64,000 nt of DNA from Ulota crispa (GCA_963920765.1 OY987243.1:29139060-29203059), one strand, 5' to 3'. Shown: positions 48,691 to 61,245, counted from the first letter of the stretch. Program-made: numbers and translations. The notes: a model not told the origin generated them from the sequence alone.

Positions 48691-48782
48691 AGCCGGCTAC
48701 CTTATAACCCATCAACCCCCAAGCGACCTGTATGTGGTCAATTTCCAATGTATTTCGGGACCGTCCAAATGTTAATGGGATA

Positions 48783-48906
48783 AGGTACATTCACACTTGG
48801 TGTTAGGAGGGGTATTAGAGGAGGAAAATTAGATGTATTTGGACGCACTTTTAGACTACATTCATATTGCTAATACTTTTCCTAACACCAAGTGTGAATG
48901 TATCTT
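48783..48906. mobile_element. 124 bp MITE, AGGTACATTCACACTTGGTG termini
   Basis: AGGTACATTCACACTTGGTG and 'ttagga' are inverted at 'tcctaa' and CACCAAGTGTGAATGTATCT. Non-coding. Confidence 0.8.
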
Positions 48907-51020
48907 TAGAAGTACCTAAAAGTCAGACACTTACTTCAGATGTGGTAATTTGGAGGCTCTTTTGAGAATCTAATGGGATGCACTTGTTAGGAAATGGGTA
49001 CAGATGCAACCAAATTGTTTTTGGAATTTTCTAAGACCGTATGAAAAAATTACAAATTGTTGAAGGTAACTCTCAAGATTGACCTATAATTGTGGACACT
49101 AGACCCCCAAAAAAGCAACAACAAAAAGATCATGTCATGTTCAATCATAAACCGCCACCTACACAATTTTTGTTCCCTTATGTTACCTTGCGTGTTTAAT
49201 TTGGGTGCCTACATATCTTGTTTGGATGTAAGAGCACTTAGCTTTAGGTTTACTTATAGATATCACTAAACGGCTAGTGTAACTTTTTTCATTGGGCTTT
49301 TATTTGATTATCCAATTCCTAATTCCATAAAGGATTTTATCTATTTAAAGAATTTTTGTATACACTTCCAATGATAGTAATCTCACTTTTTAATTATACA
49401 CCAGTCAAAAAATAGTAATGTTTTTGGTGGGTCATTCCCAATGCTTGATTGATGATGCTCTAAGCTTGACAATGAAGCCCTCTAATTCATATAATGTCAT
49501 AATGTTTGATGAGGAGTGCATTACTTGGCATACATCACTAGTGGGAAATGGATGAACTTTTGAATGAAGAATGAAATCCCCAATCATACAAGTTTTATAA
49601 CATATCTTTTTTCAAATCTTAATTTTGCAATATAATTTTCCCTAGAAATGAATGGGATAATCATTGCTATGGTTTATATGATATTGAAATTTTGACTCCT
49701 TTGTATTTGAATCAAAAATATGAAAATGACGGAACTTATATGTTTCAACCATTGTGAAATTTTGAATAATGCAAGACCAATTCACACTATTTGAGTGAAT
49801 TGCCTAATTAGAATGGAAATATGGCATGTCTTTTGTCTTTGTTTTTTAAGTAGGTGCTTTGCTTGAATCTTTTGAGACCCTTCAAGTAGCAACTTGGTGG
49901 CAGAGTATCTATGATGGGGCTTCTTTTACATCCTATTTGCTTGAACTATTTGCTAGCAAAATATCCGTGGAGTTTTGGCTACTATTAGAGAGAGTCTTCA
50001 AAAATTGTAACCCGCAATAGATTGAATTAATCTAAATTACCTTAAACTACTTTATTAGTGTGCCTTGCAAATTCACATACCTTTTGAATCAACAATAATT
50101 AACTTTATCAGTGTGGAGAGTAGTAATTGAAATAACTTGTGTAGTATTTAAAGTTTTGAGGATCTTCATAACCCTTCAATGACCCATTTTTGTGGATGTT
50201 TGCTTAAGAACTCAATTGATCCACATGTTTTGTTGCATTTTTTTTTGCCAAGAGCCCAAACAACCTCCAAATTTTTTGTGGATTTATGTTGAGGCTCCTA
50301 AGACTCCAGTTTTTTACAGATTTTTGCTTAGAGCTTCAAAGGATTCCAATTTCTAATACATTTCACTAGAAGCCTTAGATGACCCCTTTATTTGTGAGGT
50401 TTTGGAAATGGTTTCACCTTTGTGAAATCCTTTACTTTTTGTATTAAATGCTTTTTCTGGAGAATCTATACCCATCCATGAGTTTGAGTGAATAGACTCT
50501 AATATATACCAATAGACACTAAAAAGACATGGAGAGTTTGGAGAAATTAGTTGCTGGATTGTATAGAAGGACGGTAGAGGTTAAGTGTAGTGGATGTTTG
50601 TGTCAAGCTAAAAGATCAACATGAAGCTAGTAAATGAGAGCCGCAACAAGGGAACTCAATCATTTGAAATAGTTGCAAAGACTCTCCTGGTCCTTTATAA
50701 TAGTAATTTATATTGTACATATTTTAATGTACTCATGAGTACTCAATAGTGCCAGTGTCTGGTTTCAAATATTTGGAATTTTTCTGGTACGTTTGTAATT
50801 CAGAAATTGACATTTGGAATTTGACTCCAATAAATAAGATAAACAAACATTTATGAAAAGAGCAGATCAGCGTTCCCATAACCCCATTCGGCTATTTAGC
50901 ACTGAGGCTATTATCGTGGATGAAAAAGAGCAGTTTCTGCAATTTTACCCTATGACTGGGAAAACACGGGAGATAATCACGTTCTCAAAATGTAGAAGTA
51001 TGGGGAATTTTTTTGTGTGG
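48907..51020. other. AT-rich intergenic stretch
   Basis: No gene or repeat recognised. Confidence 0.4.
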
Positions 51021-51830
51021 TACAGTCGGGTACAACAAACATACGAACTGCCATTTTGAGGGTGTCTGTACAATATCAATCCAGCATGCTAAATATCAGT
51101 TTCAGAAAAGAAAAATTTCGTTTGTGGTGAAATTTTTGAGTGATTTTTTTTTGGTTTTACATGATATTTTGTTAAAAATAATTGGTAATGAATTTTTGAG
51201 ATTTGATTTCATGGGTTCAAAGGAAACATCCATATGCACATCTTCCATGCTAAAAAACATCCCCTTAAGTAACAAAAATTTGATCAACAAAAGATTCAAT
51301 GAAACTTGTGATAGGTCCAGATTTTGTAAAATACATATCTTTCATTTTTAAGTAGCTTTTCATCAAGTAAACAAGATATCATGACTGAAGATACAAACTT
51401 AGTCACAATATTTGAGTCAAACAACAAAATTTGATTTTCATAAAATAAAATAAAAATTACAAAATTTGGGCCTATCACAAGTTTCATTGAATCTTTTGTT
51501 GATCAAATTTTTGTTACTTAAGGGGGTGTTTTTTAGCATGGAAGATGTGCATATGGATGTTTCCTTTGAACCCATTAAATAAAATCTCAAAAATTCATTA
51601 ACAGTTGATTTTAATAAAATATCATGTAAAACAAAAAAATTCACTTAAAAAATTCACCACAAATGAAGTTTTTCTTTTCTAAAATTGATATTTGGCATGT
51701 TGGATTGATACTATGCAAGGATGCCATGGTAATTTTTTTGAAAAAAATGTATCGCTTATACTTGGCATTTCACCAAAAAAACAGCCCAGCCTCAAAATGG
51801 CAGTTTGTATGTTTGTTGTACCCAACTATA
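51021..51830. mobile_element. Foldback element, TACAGTCGGGTACAACAAAC termini (810 bp)
   Basis: The left end TACAGTCGGGTACAACAAAC is inverted at GTTTGTTGTACCCAACTATA. The arms mirror 'gaagatgtgcatatggatg' and related stretches around a centre near 51420. ORFs in it are repeat shadows. Confidence 0.87.
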
Positions 51831-52007
51831 TAGTAGTGCCTAGCTAAGATGAACCTTTATAAGAAAAAACGCTTGGCTAAGATGAAGTAGATTATTGTCC
51901 CTGTCAATTGGGGGAGCTCCAAGGAATGTTTGGCTACAATGAATGCTCTCCTAGTATGAAATGAATATTTTGCCCGGATACCTTCATCTTAGCCAGGCAC
52001 TACTGTA
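51831..52007. mobile_element. Short MITE, TAGTAGTGCCTAGCTAAGAT family
   Basis: The left end TAGTAGTGCCTAGCTAAGAT and the right end ATCTTAGCCAGGCACTACTG. It abuts the right end of the preceding foldback element. Relative of 7455-7645. Confidence 0.72.
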
Positions 52008-54723
52008 TAGTACAAGTTGCAAATTTAGAGAAAATTGAGGAGATGAAGTCTTGCAATTAGTGCTTCCACAAGTTGTCATAGCTGCTACATACAAGCGGAG
52101 TGCTCACTACTTTTAGTCAATGCAGTTAGTAAATCACAAAGCTTAATGCTTGCTAATTTGCTTCAGGACTTAACTTTTCATTGCTTTTGGATTTCACTAT
52201 TGTGCACAAGTGATACAAGAATGTTGTCTTGAGTTTGTATGAGCATATTGTAAATCATGGCCAACTCAGAATATTTCACTAACCTGGGGATTGAACCCAA
52301 CTTGCTTTCAGCAAGACTGCCCTAATTGCAATGTTAGTATTCTGCACACAAATTAAACAAGCCACATTAGTAAGAAAAGTTAGTGTAAAAATAAGGGGCA
52401 CTTGAAATTGCACAAGGTTGTTACCTTTAGCTCCACGCTCCAACATGTGCATGTCCAAGTAAGGGCCGGTTTGCAGAAGTATGAAGTTAAGGTATGCTTC
52501 AGAAGTTCAAGCAAGGTGCAAAACATGCTTGACCTCATGAAGACTAAGAAAGCAAGATGCAAATGTCTCATGGTGATTGGTGAGGATACTAATTTGGTTT
52601 AGCACTAAGTATCTCCATGTCGGCCAACTTTGACAGCATATCTCAAAGAATCTATGGCTTCCTTACAGGGGAAATTGTCAATGGAGTAGTACTTCTGCCC
52701 AAACATGCACACTGGTCACAAGTGGCAAGTGCTTGCCAAGTCAATTTCTTTGGCATGATTTTAAGAGCTTAAGAGTAGAGAAACATCTCTCATCCTCCCC
52801 CAATCCAAGAACCATTCAACAGCCAGTTTCTACAAGCTTGAAGTACTCTAAAATCAACCTACTCAAATGGCAAGATTCATAGAGCTTCCTCCACAATTTC
52901 ACAATTGGATTTTGGTGGAAAGGTGGGCCACAAGCAGCCTCGCAATTTACCTTCATGGTGATTTTGAACAATCCTTGCTGATTATCCAGGTGTGATGTAG
53001 AAAGCATCTTTGGGACATTGAAAGGCTGCTCTTCAGATCCAGTGTTCTTCATTGTTGTAGCACGGCAGTAGAATTTCTTAAGGATTGCCAAGTGATCCAG
53101 AAAACTTTTCTCACCCCCTTGGCCCACTCTTGCCTCTAATCACTTATTGGGAGTAAATGATTCCAAATGCATCTAGCAATTCTTGCTGGGAAAACCTCCG
53201 ATCGAGTTCATCAGAGAAGTTTTGAGCGATATTTGTACACATGGAAGAATGCTTTGCATTTACATTAGAAAGCAGCCTTAACAAGTTTCACAAAGTTAGC
53301 CATGATCAGAGCATGGGTTAACGAGCCTAAACACAAAGTGATCCCTCCAACCAGTTCACGCATGTTAACCATAACCCAGCTTCGCTTAAACAAAAGGACT
53401 TCAGCTTGTTCATGAACCCCATAAACTCAATTTAGACATCAATGAAAACCATTGAACAAAAAATCCCACAATCGGAGGAACACAATTGAATGGAATTCAG
53501 CATCGAGTTGAACTTCACGACATGATTGACATGACCCATGAGACAAAACTCCCAAAACAAAGAACCCGCCTTCACCTGCAATTCAAGTCGTTAGCTAGAA
53601 CTTGCAATATCCAACCTCCTAAAGACAACCCTTCCTCTACAATGCACAAATTAAGCCTAAACTTCCCAAAACAAAACCCAGCAATTACATGTATTCTAGC
53701 CTGTGGGGCGCTCAGGGGTTAAGAGGGTATTTGATGTAGGCCTATTTATCTAAAATATGGTATTTAAAATGACCATACCTTTAAATAAAAAGCTACTCCG
53801 GTCATCTTTCTAGTACCCTATGTATTTTATAAATTCATTAATTTGGTTTTTAAAAGGGGCTATTTTATGTGTAAGTTTTGCTTGTCCAATTTTATGCTAC
53901 TCCATTATTCATCAAATAAACAAATCTTACTTTCTAGTACATATGCACACACGGTATTCACCATGAAACTAATAACAAGCATATGAATTAAAGGGCTTTT
54001 GTTTAAGTGGAAGTTTTTATTAATAAATTTTTAGTATTTCTCAATTCTATGGCATGTATTTAAAACAGTTTAACATGGAGAGCAACAAACAACACTAAAA
54101 ATTTACAACCAATATTTGTGAAGGCTAAATTTATTAATAAAAAATCATACTACCTAATGTTTTTACATACCCTAATTTACATATACTAAAATATATAGTA
54201 TTTCATGAACCCTATAGTAGCTCTACATATTATATAAATTTTTTGTCCTTCAAATTAAATGGACCCTATCTTTTAACTCAAGTGGTTCCTAAAACATAGG
54301 TTAGTAATCTCCCCAAGAAAAAACCCCATAGTCACACGTGATATCCAAGCATGGTAAGGGATGTGACCCCCAAGGGTAATTTCAAATTTCAACCAATTTT
54401 TTGCAATTCTCTCAGTTGACACCAAATATCAATTCTCCCTAGACCCTGATCCCAAGCATGTCAAGCTTCTTACAAACTCACCTAAAAATTTAATCAAGTT
54501 ATTGTACTCCAATCCAAAGCCCACCCTACCAATGTACAAGGAGTATCGGCATTTAGTTACAAGCTAGCTGGTTGGTTTTGAGAATTGCTAAATTGAATTC
54601 AAAAGTTTAGGAAAAAACCGACCATTTAAGAGAAAAAAGAGAACATTCATTATTTTTATAAACTTGGTCAAGAGTATACTCTAGACAACCGGTTGGCCTA
54701 AGAGAATGAAGGATATTAGCCAA
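52008..54723. other. Intergenic stretch with unrecognised open frames
   Basis: ORFs at 52402-52602 (+) and 52816-53127 (-) are somewhat less AT-rich than their surroundings and may be gene fragments, but I recognise no motif. A single right end resembling the TTAA family (CGCTCAGGGGTTAA) is at 53709-53722 with no partner found. Confidence 0.35.
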
Positions 54724-54956
54724 TTAACCCTTGAAGGGCCCTTGGGCTTTGGAAATACAATACCAAATACTGTCGCAACTAATATTCAGAAATTTGAATT
54801 AGTTGAAAATTTAGTGTTACAACTATACATATTGAAAGGTTGTATGATGGTGGGTGCATAAATTTTTTGGAAAAACCCTCAGAGCAGCTCAAATACATCT
54901 GTACATACAATTGTACATATGGCTGCAAAGGGCTTTTGGACCATTCAAGGGGTTAA
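54724..54956. mobile_element. Short piggyBac-like TTAA MITE, copy 1 of an array (233 bp)
   Basis: The left end is TTAACCCTTGAAGGGCCC and the right end CCATTCAAGGGGTTAA. The right-hand TTAA (54953-54956) is shared with the next copy. Confidence 0.87.
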
Positions 54957-55194
54957 CCCTTGAACGACCAAGCTACTATAATTCATACTGTATACACTGT
55001 TGTATAATTGGCATTTGCTACCAACAAAAAGTTTTAATTTGGGATCTTGACTACCTCACTAGAATAACATTGATCTATATTCTAATTTCTTTGTTGATCT
55101 CAAATGTAATAAAGGTGTGAATGCACTCCAAATACAAGAACAATACTCAGTATTGTATTGGTTGCAAAGGGCTGCTCAGTCGTTCAAGGGTTAA
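54953..55194. mobile_element. Short piggyBac-like TTAA MITE, copy 2 of an array (242 bp)
   Basis: The left end is TTAACCCTTGAACGACC and the right end GTCGTTCAAGGGTTAA. It has the same termini as its neighbours but its middle differs from copies 1 and 3. Confidence 0.83.
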
Positions 55195-55197
55195 GCT

Positions 55198-55427
55198 TTA
55201 ACCCCTAACGGACCCAAACGCTCTTTGCGACCATATGTATGATCATATGTATAAATGTATTTGAGGTACTCTAAGAAATTTTCAAAAAAATCATGCACCT
55301 ATCATCATACAACTTTTTAATATGTGTGACTGTAACACTTAATTTCCAATTGATTCAAACTTCTGAATATTGGCTACAACTGTATTTGGTACTGTAGCTC
55401 CAGGGCCCAAGGGCCTTCAAGGGTTAA
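55198..55427. mobile_element. Short piggyBac-like TTAA MITE, copy 3 of an array (230 bp)
   Basis: The left end is TTAACCCCTAACGGACCC and the right end GGCCTTCAAGGGTTAA. It is homologous to copy 1 in opposite orientation ('atgcacctatcatcatacaa', 'gaatattggctacaactgta'). It ends about 270 bp before the ATG of the TPM gene. Confidence 0.87.
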
Positions 55428-55695
55428 AAAAAAACTCCCCGGACTGTGCACCCTACTCACAAGGCAGCCAGAAGCCCCAGGATTGGAACCCTACACGTGT
55501 CCAGCGGCCATGGGCCCTCTCTCTATCCAGTATCATGAACCACGCCCAACCCAGACACAGGCTTCTCTCTCTCTCCCTCCAAGCGGGCCGGGAGCTCCCG
55601 GCACTAGCCAAACGCTCGCCTCCACTCTCGACGACCCATCCTCAGAAACGCCTGTGATTTGGAGCTGCAATCAAAACTCCTACCCTTTTGTGGCC
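55428..55695 (+). promoter_or_regulatory. Probable promoter/5' UTR of the TPM gene
   Basis: It contains CACGTGTCC (G-box/ABRE-like core ACGTG) at about 55493 and a CT-rich tract near 55563-55580, common in plant leaders. The frame is open from 55483 into the CDS, but that upstream part has no transit-peptide character. Confidence 0.4.
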
Positions 55696-58600
55696 ATGAT
55701 GGCGGAGGTGATGCTGGCTCGCGGGAGCTCCACATTGCTGGGTTCCTCCGCCTCGGTTGCCGCTCCTGTGCCCTGCAACAAGAAGACCTCGCCCTTTCTT
55801 GGTAAGTCCAACCCTTGCAACATTCGCCTCCAGCTTTCACTCTCTCAATCCATTTTGAATCAAAATTTGAATTCCACCCTCTTTGTTGTCAAAGATGCTT
55901 GCTTTCCTTTTGAGAGAAAATTAATGGGTGGGATTTGATCGCATTGTGCTCAATATGAACTAGTTTTTGTATTTTGCTGAGCTCAATTTCGAGAAGCTTG
56001 ATTTTTAAGTTCTGTCTCCGGCACTCTGTATTGCATTAGCTTTTGATGCTCTTTCGTAATTTCAGAAATAACGGAGGAATGTTGTCAATATGTGTTTGTC
56101 AGAGTAGCCACTTTCTTATTCAAATTTTCCTGTTTATTTTTATTTTTATTTTTATTTTTGTATTTCTCTGGATGGAATTTGCCACGTAAGACAATCACAT
56201 TCTTCAATTGGAAGAGTTAAACCGCTCAATAGTTTCCTCACTTCCATACTTTTTAATTTGAAATTCAGTTTTTATGTTTCCAATGATTGGTATTCATCTT
56301 CTTCTAATTGAGAGAAGTTGGGGTTCAATTCCAAGCCCTCCCAATGGTCCTTACGAACATCCAATGTTAAACATTTTGCCTCCTGAAATGCGTTATTCTC
56401 AAACCCATTCACTAGATTTTTTTCTATCACCGTCACCAGCCTCTTCGTGATTCAGTTATAAGAGCAAGTTCATAATCCATATCTATTGCTCTTTGTAGCC
56501 CATCCTGTTTGCAAAAAACTGGTATAGAATTTCAAAAAAAGAGCCACAAGCTGATCTTGAAAAACAGGGTATGGTGAGGTTATAGCTATTCGGTTCCAGC
56601 TATAAAGCTTTGGTATGGATTAAAAAGGCCCCCATTGAGCATGACAAGGGAAACAGCTCCAGGCGGCAAATTTAGTTATCCAAATGTAAGAAAGTCAATG
56701 GAACAGTGAAGTGTTATATATAATGGTGCTTCCTTGTCTCCTATCAGAGCAAGCGGCTCATTGTGCCAAGAACCCATTTCCTAGCATGCCTGTAGTTTCA
56801 TCAAAGCCTAGTTAGGCGTGGATGTCGGTATAGATTGAAAGCTAGGTCAGATATGAGATGCTGCGCACTTGCGTTACCAGCAAGCTCATCTACACTGAAT
56901 ATTGCATTTAGGTTGCTTTGACAATTAGGTTGACTTACCCTGATAAGTTATGTCATGACTCATCACTGGGCCACTTGAAGGCGCATGCCTACTCTCTAAA
57001 TATGTGTATTTCACATGGTTTACAACTTGGATGTTGCTGATTTATATATCCACAACTTAGTTGATGTTGTCAAGCCTTGTAAATAGGGAATGATTAGGGA
57101 GACACCCCCAATTGCTTCGTGGACACCCCCTGTAGCCCAACCTATTAGTTTTGAGATTATTATTATGTTGAAATATGAAATAAAATCAAAACAATATTTT
57201 AGCGCACCTCTGCGTTTACAAGTGTTGCAAACATATAACAAATATGTTTCATTTGTGACACGGTCAAGAGATAAACTTATAAATGAAGGAGTGACTTATT
57301 AAACTCTTGACCATGTCACAAATGAGGCGTATTTGTTATATGTTTGCAACGCTTGTAGGCACAGAGGTGCATTGAAGTATATTTTTAATTTTATTTCAAT
57401 GGAACAATAATCTCAAATTAATCTCAAATTTAATAGGTTGGGCTATAGGGGTGTCCACGTAGCAACTGGGGATGTCTCCCTAGTTATTCCCTTCAAATAT
57501 TGTTTGTTGCACAGCTTAGTTGATGTTGCCAAGCCCTTCAAATATTGTTTGTTGCAGTATTTTTTGATGAAAGTTACTGTAGCAGCAGTATTTGACGATG
57601 GGGCTATGGCTGAGCAGGTGCATCGTTGCCGTCACTGGCCATCAGACAACGGAAGAGCAGAGCCCAATGCAGCAGCGTGAGCGTTACCAGGGCAAGCGTG
57701 GGCGACGTGTTGAGCAAGGCCAGGGCGACGGTGGGCACGGGGCTGACAGCGCTGGCGCTCTCAGCGGTGATGAACCTGGGCCCTGGGGTGGCGGTGGGCG
57801 ACGCCAGCGAGTTCAACGTGCTCAACGAAGGCCCTCCCACGGAGAACTACGTCGTGGACGACGCAAATGTGCTGAACCGCGTGACCAGGTCGGATCTGAA
57901 GCGGTTGCTGCGTGACCTGGAGGAGCGCAAGGGCTTTCACGTCAACATTATCACGCTCCGCAAGCTCACCAGCAAGGCTGACTCCTTCGAATTTGCCGAC
58001 GCGGTACCCCCCCTCTCCCATCTCCCTTTTTTTCCCTTCCATTTCTCGCTTGTTTTTAGTTTAATCTTTGGAAAGGACAACCTTCAAGTGAGAGATGGGA
58101 GGATTGAAAAGGTTTCTGGATTCAAAATGCTAAGTTGTTTTTCAGTTGAATCTCGACTGTCCATTGGACTAATGCAATGATGAAGATGCTAGATTAAGAT
58201 GCTGTCAGATTTAACCAAAGGGAAAATTTCATGGATACCCCTGAAATTTGCAGTATTTTCATGGATACCCCTGGTTTTTCAGAAGTATCACAAGTACCTT
58301 TGAACCAAAAACATTTAGGCGTTTGTTTTGTTATGCATGTCACTTCCTTCTCCCTTTATGCGCACATTACTTCTTTCTTGTTATGCGTCCGCACAAAGGA
58401 AGAAGGGAAGTGGCATGTACAACAAAACAAAACGCTTGAAAATTTTGGTCCAAGGGTATTTGTGATATTTCTGAAAAAGCAGGAGTCTCTGTGAAAATAT
58501 TGCAGCAAACTTCAGGGGCTTCAATTAAATTTTCTTTGTTCTTTTAGCCAACCGACAAGTGAGTGAGTGATGTAGTTGCCTTGCAACCCAAACCTAGCAT

Positions 58601-59884
58601 TGGATTGGATACCCTCCAAGAGCCAAGAAGCTTGAGAATGCTATGGAGTTTAATCCCCAAGTCATACTGCTCAATAGTCAACGTTGTCAAAGCAATATTC
58701 TTTTGATGATCGCAGAACTCACATGAATACTGCCTTATATAACAATAGATTTTTTATTTCGCCGTGCCAAAATCCCAAAGATCACTTCTTAGGATACTTC
58801 AGTGCGTTTAATCTAACTCACAAGGATTCTTAACGTACTTTAAACATGATTCTCGAGCCAACATCAAGGGTGTGATAAAATGCTAGGGAATTTAATCAAG
58901 GGATTACTAGCACGATATTCCCCTTCAACTGTAACACACACAAGTGTTTTCAAATGTAAACGCAGGACACAAATGCTTGTAAATCTAGGTTCTAGGCTTC
59001 ATTAGGCCCCCTTGTAGTTTTTAGTGCAAAACTTCCCTAATCCAAGACATCTGATACTTCTCAAAAACCCCTAGGGACAAAAGATGGGGATGCATAGGTC
59101 ATATTTGTACACATTGGTGTCCACAAATCGAATACAAATGAAGGAAGAACGTTATGAAGCAAATACATTATATCCTTCTTCTAATGTAAATAGTATAGAG
59201 AGTGACACAACTTCCTTGTATCTACGACTCGCCATTGTAATGCATTGTATGAGACGATACTTAGCATCAAGATGCATTGTATGAGACCTAGAATTGCATG
59301 GGACATGTAATTAGAGATGCATTGCATAGGACTTGAAATTAGAGATGCATTGCATGGGACTTGGAACTAGAGATGCATTGCATGGGACTTGGAACTAGAG
59401 ATGCATTGCATGGGACTTGGATTAGAAGGCAGAGCACGAGATTGAGACTGATGTTCCGGATGGTGGTGGTGCGCAGATCCTGGAGAAGTGGTACCCAACA
59501 TTAGAGGAGGGGAACAACAAGGGCGTAGTGCTGCTGGTGACCACGCAGAAGGAGGGGGCCGTGACGGGAGGACCAGCGTTCACCAAAGCTGTGGGCGACC
59601 AGGTGCTGGAAGCCGTGACGGCGGAGAATCTGCCGGTGCTGGCCACGGACGAGAAGTACAACGAGGCCATCTACAGCACCGCCAAGCGGTTGGTGGCGGC
59701 TGTTGACGGCCTGGAGGACCCCGGCGGCCCCTCGTTCAAGGAGAACAAGCGCGAGTCCAACTTCAAGAGCAAGGAAGAGACGGAATCCAAGCGCGGCCAG
59801 TTCAGCCTCGTTGTCGGCGGCTTGCTCGTTATCGCCTTCGTCGTGCCCATGGCTCAGTACTATGCCTACGTCTCCAGGAAGTAG
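55696..59884 (+). CDS. Thylakoid TPM-domain protein, TLP18.3/Psb32 type (join 55696-55801, 57618-58003, 59477-59884)
   Basis: Three exons join in frame into 299 residues; Arabidopsis TLP18.3 has 285. Family role: a thylakoid lumen protein acting in photosystem II repair and dimer assembly under high light, with reported acid phosphatase activity. Exon 1 starts MMAEVMLARGSSTLLGSSAS, a serine/alanine-rich plastid transit peptide. Exon 2 has a hydrophobic lumen-targeting stretch (TGLTALALSAVMNLG, about 76-90) and a probable cleavage before SEFNVLN (about 99). The TPM domain opens with YVVDDANVLNRVTRSDLK (113-130) and continues in exon 3 with ILEKWYPTLEEGNNKG (165 on) and AENLPVLATDEKYNEAIYS. A C-terminal membrane helix follows RGQFSLVVGG and ends YAYVSRK. 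Junctions: TTG|GTAAGT with GAGCAG|GTG (phase 1) and GCG|GTACCC with GCGCAG|ATC (phase 0), the latter giving FADA-ILEKW with no gap against the known FADQVLEKW. Both introns carry MITEs. Confidence 0.93.
57084..57492. mobile_element. Foldback MITE in intron 1 of the TPM gene (409 bp)
   Basis: The left end AGGGAATGATTAGGGAGACA is inverted at TGTCTCCCTAGTTATTCCCT. 'gacacccc' and 'agcccaacctatta' are also mirrored, as is the centre ('ttgcaaacatataacaaata'). The flanking host DNA carries short direct repeats 'gttgatgttgycaagcc' on both sides (57060 and 57517). Confidence 0.83.
58220..58534. mobile_element. ~310 bp MITE in intron 2 of the TPM gene
   Basis: It starts GGGAAAATTTCATGGATACC and ends with a decayed inverse near CAATTAAATTTTC. 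The body is the same as 6468-6779, including 'cacttccttctcccttt' and 'ggaagaagggaagtggca'. ORFs are shadows. Confidence 0.78.
59315..59426. repeat. 28 bp tandem repeat in intron 2 of the TPM gene
   Basis: Four consecutive units of AGATGCATTGCATGGGACTT plus GGAACTAG begin at 59315, 59343, 59371 and 59399, preceded by two diverged units from about 59265. The array ends 50 bp before the exon 3 acceptor. Confidence 0.9.
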
Positions 59885-60415
59885 TATGCTTGCTTTGTAG
59901 TCTCCTATCCTGGTAACTTGTACTTTGCCATATCCTTTGTATCATCTCTATAAATTCCATTTTTTTTTCCAATTTCCATTCAGTTTCTCTCCTCCAGCGA
60001 TTCCAAAATGTGATTTTTCTTGACGGTAGGTTGGGGAAAAACTGTAAAACTCACAAAATTTGTAAGATTAGAACAAAAGTTGGTAGAGATTTTGGTAAAT
60101 CTTAGTCACATTTGTGAACATTGCTCTCCTCTGTTATGCTTGCTTGCTTATAGTCTCCTATCCTGGTAACTTGTACTTTGCCATATCCTTTTTATCATCT
60201 CTATAAATTCCTTTTTTTTTTCCATTTTCCATTCTGTTTCTCTCCTCCAGCGATTCCAAAATGTGATTTTTCTTGAGATTTTCCTACTTGACTAAAATTA
60301 TTGGTAGGTTGGGAAAAAACTGGAAAACTCACAAAATCTGTTGATTAGAACAAAAATTGGTAGAGATTTTGGTAAACCTTAGTCACGTTTGTGGACATTG
60401 CCCTCCTCCGTTGTG
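59885..60415. repeat. Tandem duplication of the TPM gene 3' region, about 250 bp unit
   Basis: TATGCTTGCTT, 'agtctcctatcctggtaac', 'tttgccatatcc' and 'cagcgattccaaaatgtgat' occur at about 59885-60030 and again from about 60135. The second copy then repeats 'aaaactcacaaaat' and 'ggtagagattttggtaaa'. Only the 3' flank, not the coding exon, is duplicated. Confidence 0.88.
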
Positions 60416-61245
60416 CTGGTAGCTCCCATCATGAGCCGCTGCCCAGGGTGCGTCAATGAATTGGTCTATCTGTGTGGAAATGAGGTTGAGGAATATCTAA
60501 CAGCAGTTTTGTTATAATGGTGCTACTCCATTAAAAGTGAGGGAAAATAAAATGCTAAGATTTTGGGAGGTGGGATGGAGTGTTGGAATGGTAACAATGT
60601 CGAATGTTCACTGAATTGCGTTGGATGCTGATGGATATGTTTTGTGTTTGTGTAGATGCTCATGTGGCTTTTCTTGTTATATAGTAACTCTCTTGAATGG
60701 CAGGTCTCTTCTTGCATTCTTGGTAGTTCCTTTCTTGATTTCAAGATGTTTTTAATGTAATCCCGAAGGGCCCAAAGAGTTTTTTTTTCTTCTTTGGAGC
60801 ATGTTTAGGCTAAACAAAATATTCTAAAGTTTTGATAAGATTTAACCCAAAAATATTTAAATCTTTTATCATAGGATCTTGAACTTGGCATGTGAGCATG
60901 TCATGGAGGATATGAAAGATGAGAACTCAAAACTCACACATAATTGTATAGTATGAGTGTAAGGATTATAATGTTTGGGTAAAGGAGTGTTAGAAATTTT
61001 TAATGCAAGAGATCTTCTTTATCATGTTCCTTACATTGGATCCAAATTTATGACTATGCAAATGATATGAGGTTGAAGTACATAACATTTGTAACTCCAA
61101 ACAATTTATTCTATCTCAATATTTACTCTTCGCTTTTCTTCAAATGAATTTGCAGTGTGATTTTTCATTTCCAAGACTGTTATCTCATCTCCAATTGTAA
61201 GATTCTTAAGACTTGAAAGTCGAGGTTTGCAATGAACCTTCTGGT
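60416..61245. other. Intergenic stretch
   Basis: No gene seen. A TTAA-family-like left end (GTAATCCCGAAGGGCCC) lies near 60757 without a recognised partner. Confidence 0.4.

Noticed and set aside
48709-48730. TCAACCCCCAAGCGACC resembling a TTAA-family left end
   Set aside because: No matching right end was found and the interior is unrelated to other copies.
52816-53127. A 103-codon minus-strand ORF of near-coding composition
   Set aside because: No recognisable motif and no convincing splice-linked neighbours; kept only as a remark in the gap entry.
53709-53722. CGCTCAGGGGTTAA resembling a TTAA-family right end
   Set aside because: No left end found upstream; it could be a decayed copy or chance.
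57592-57915. Open frames overlapping TPM exon 2
   Set aside because: Shadows of the exon; only the frame that joins exons 1 and 3 gives the TPM domain.
60755-60775. GTAATCCCGAAGGGCCC resembling a TTAA-family left end
   Set aside because: No partner before the next repeat at 61246, so not counted.
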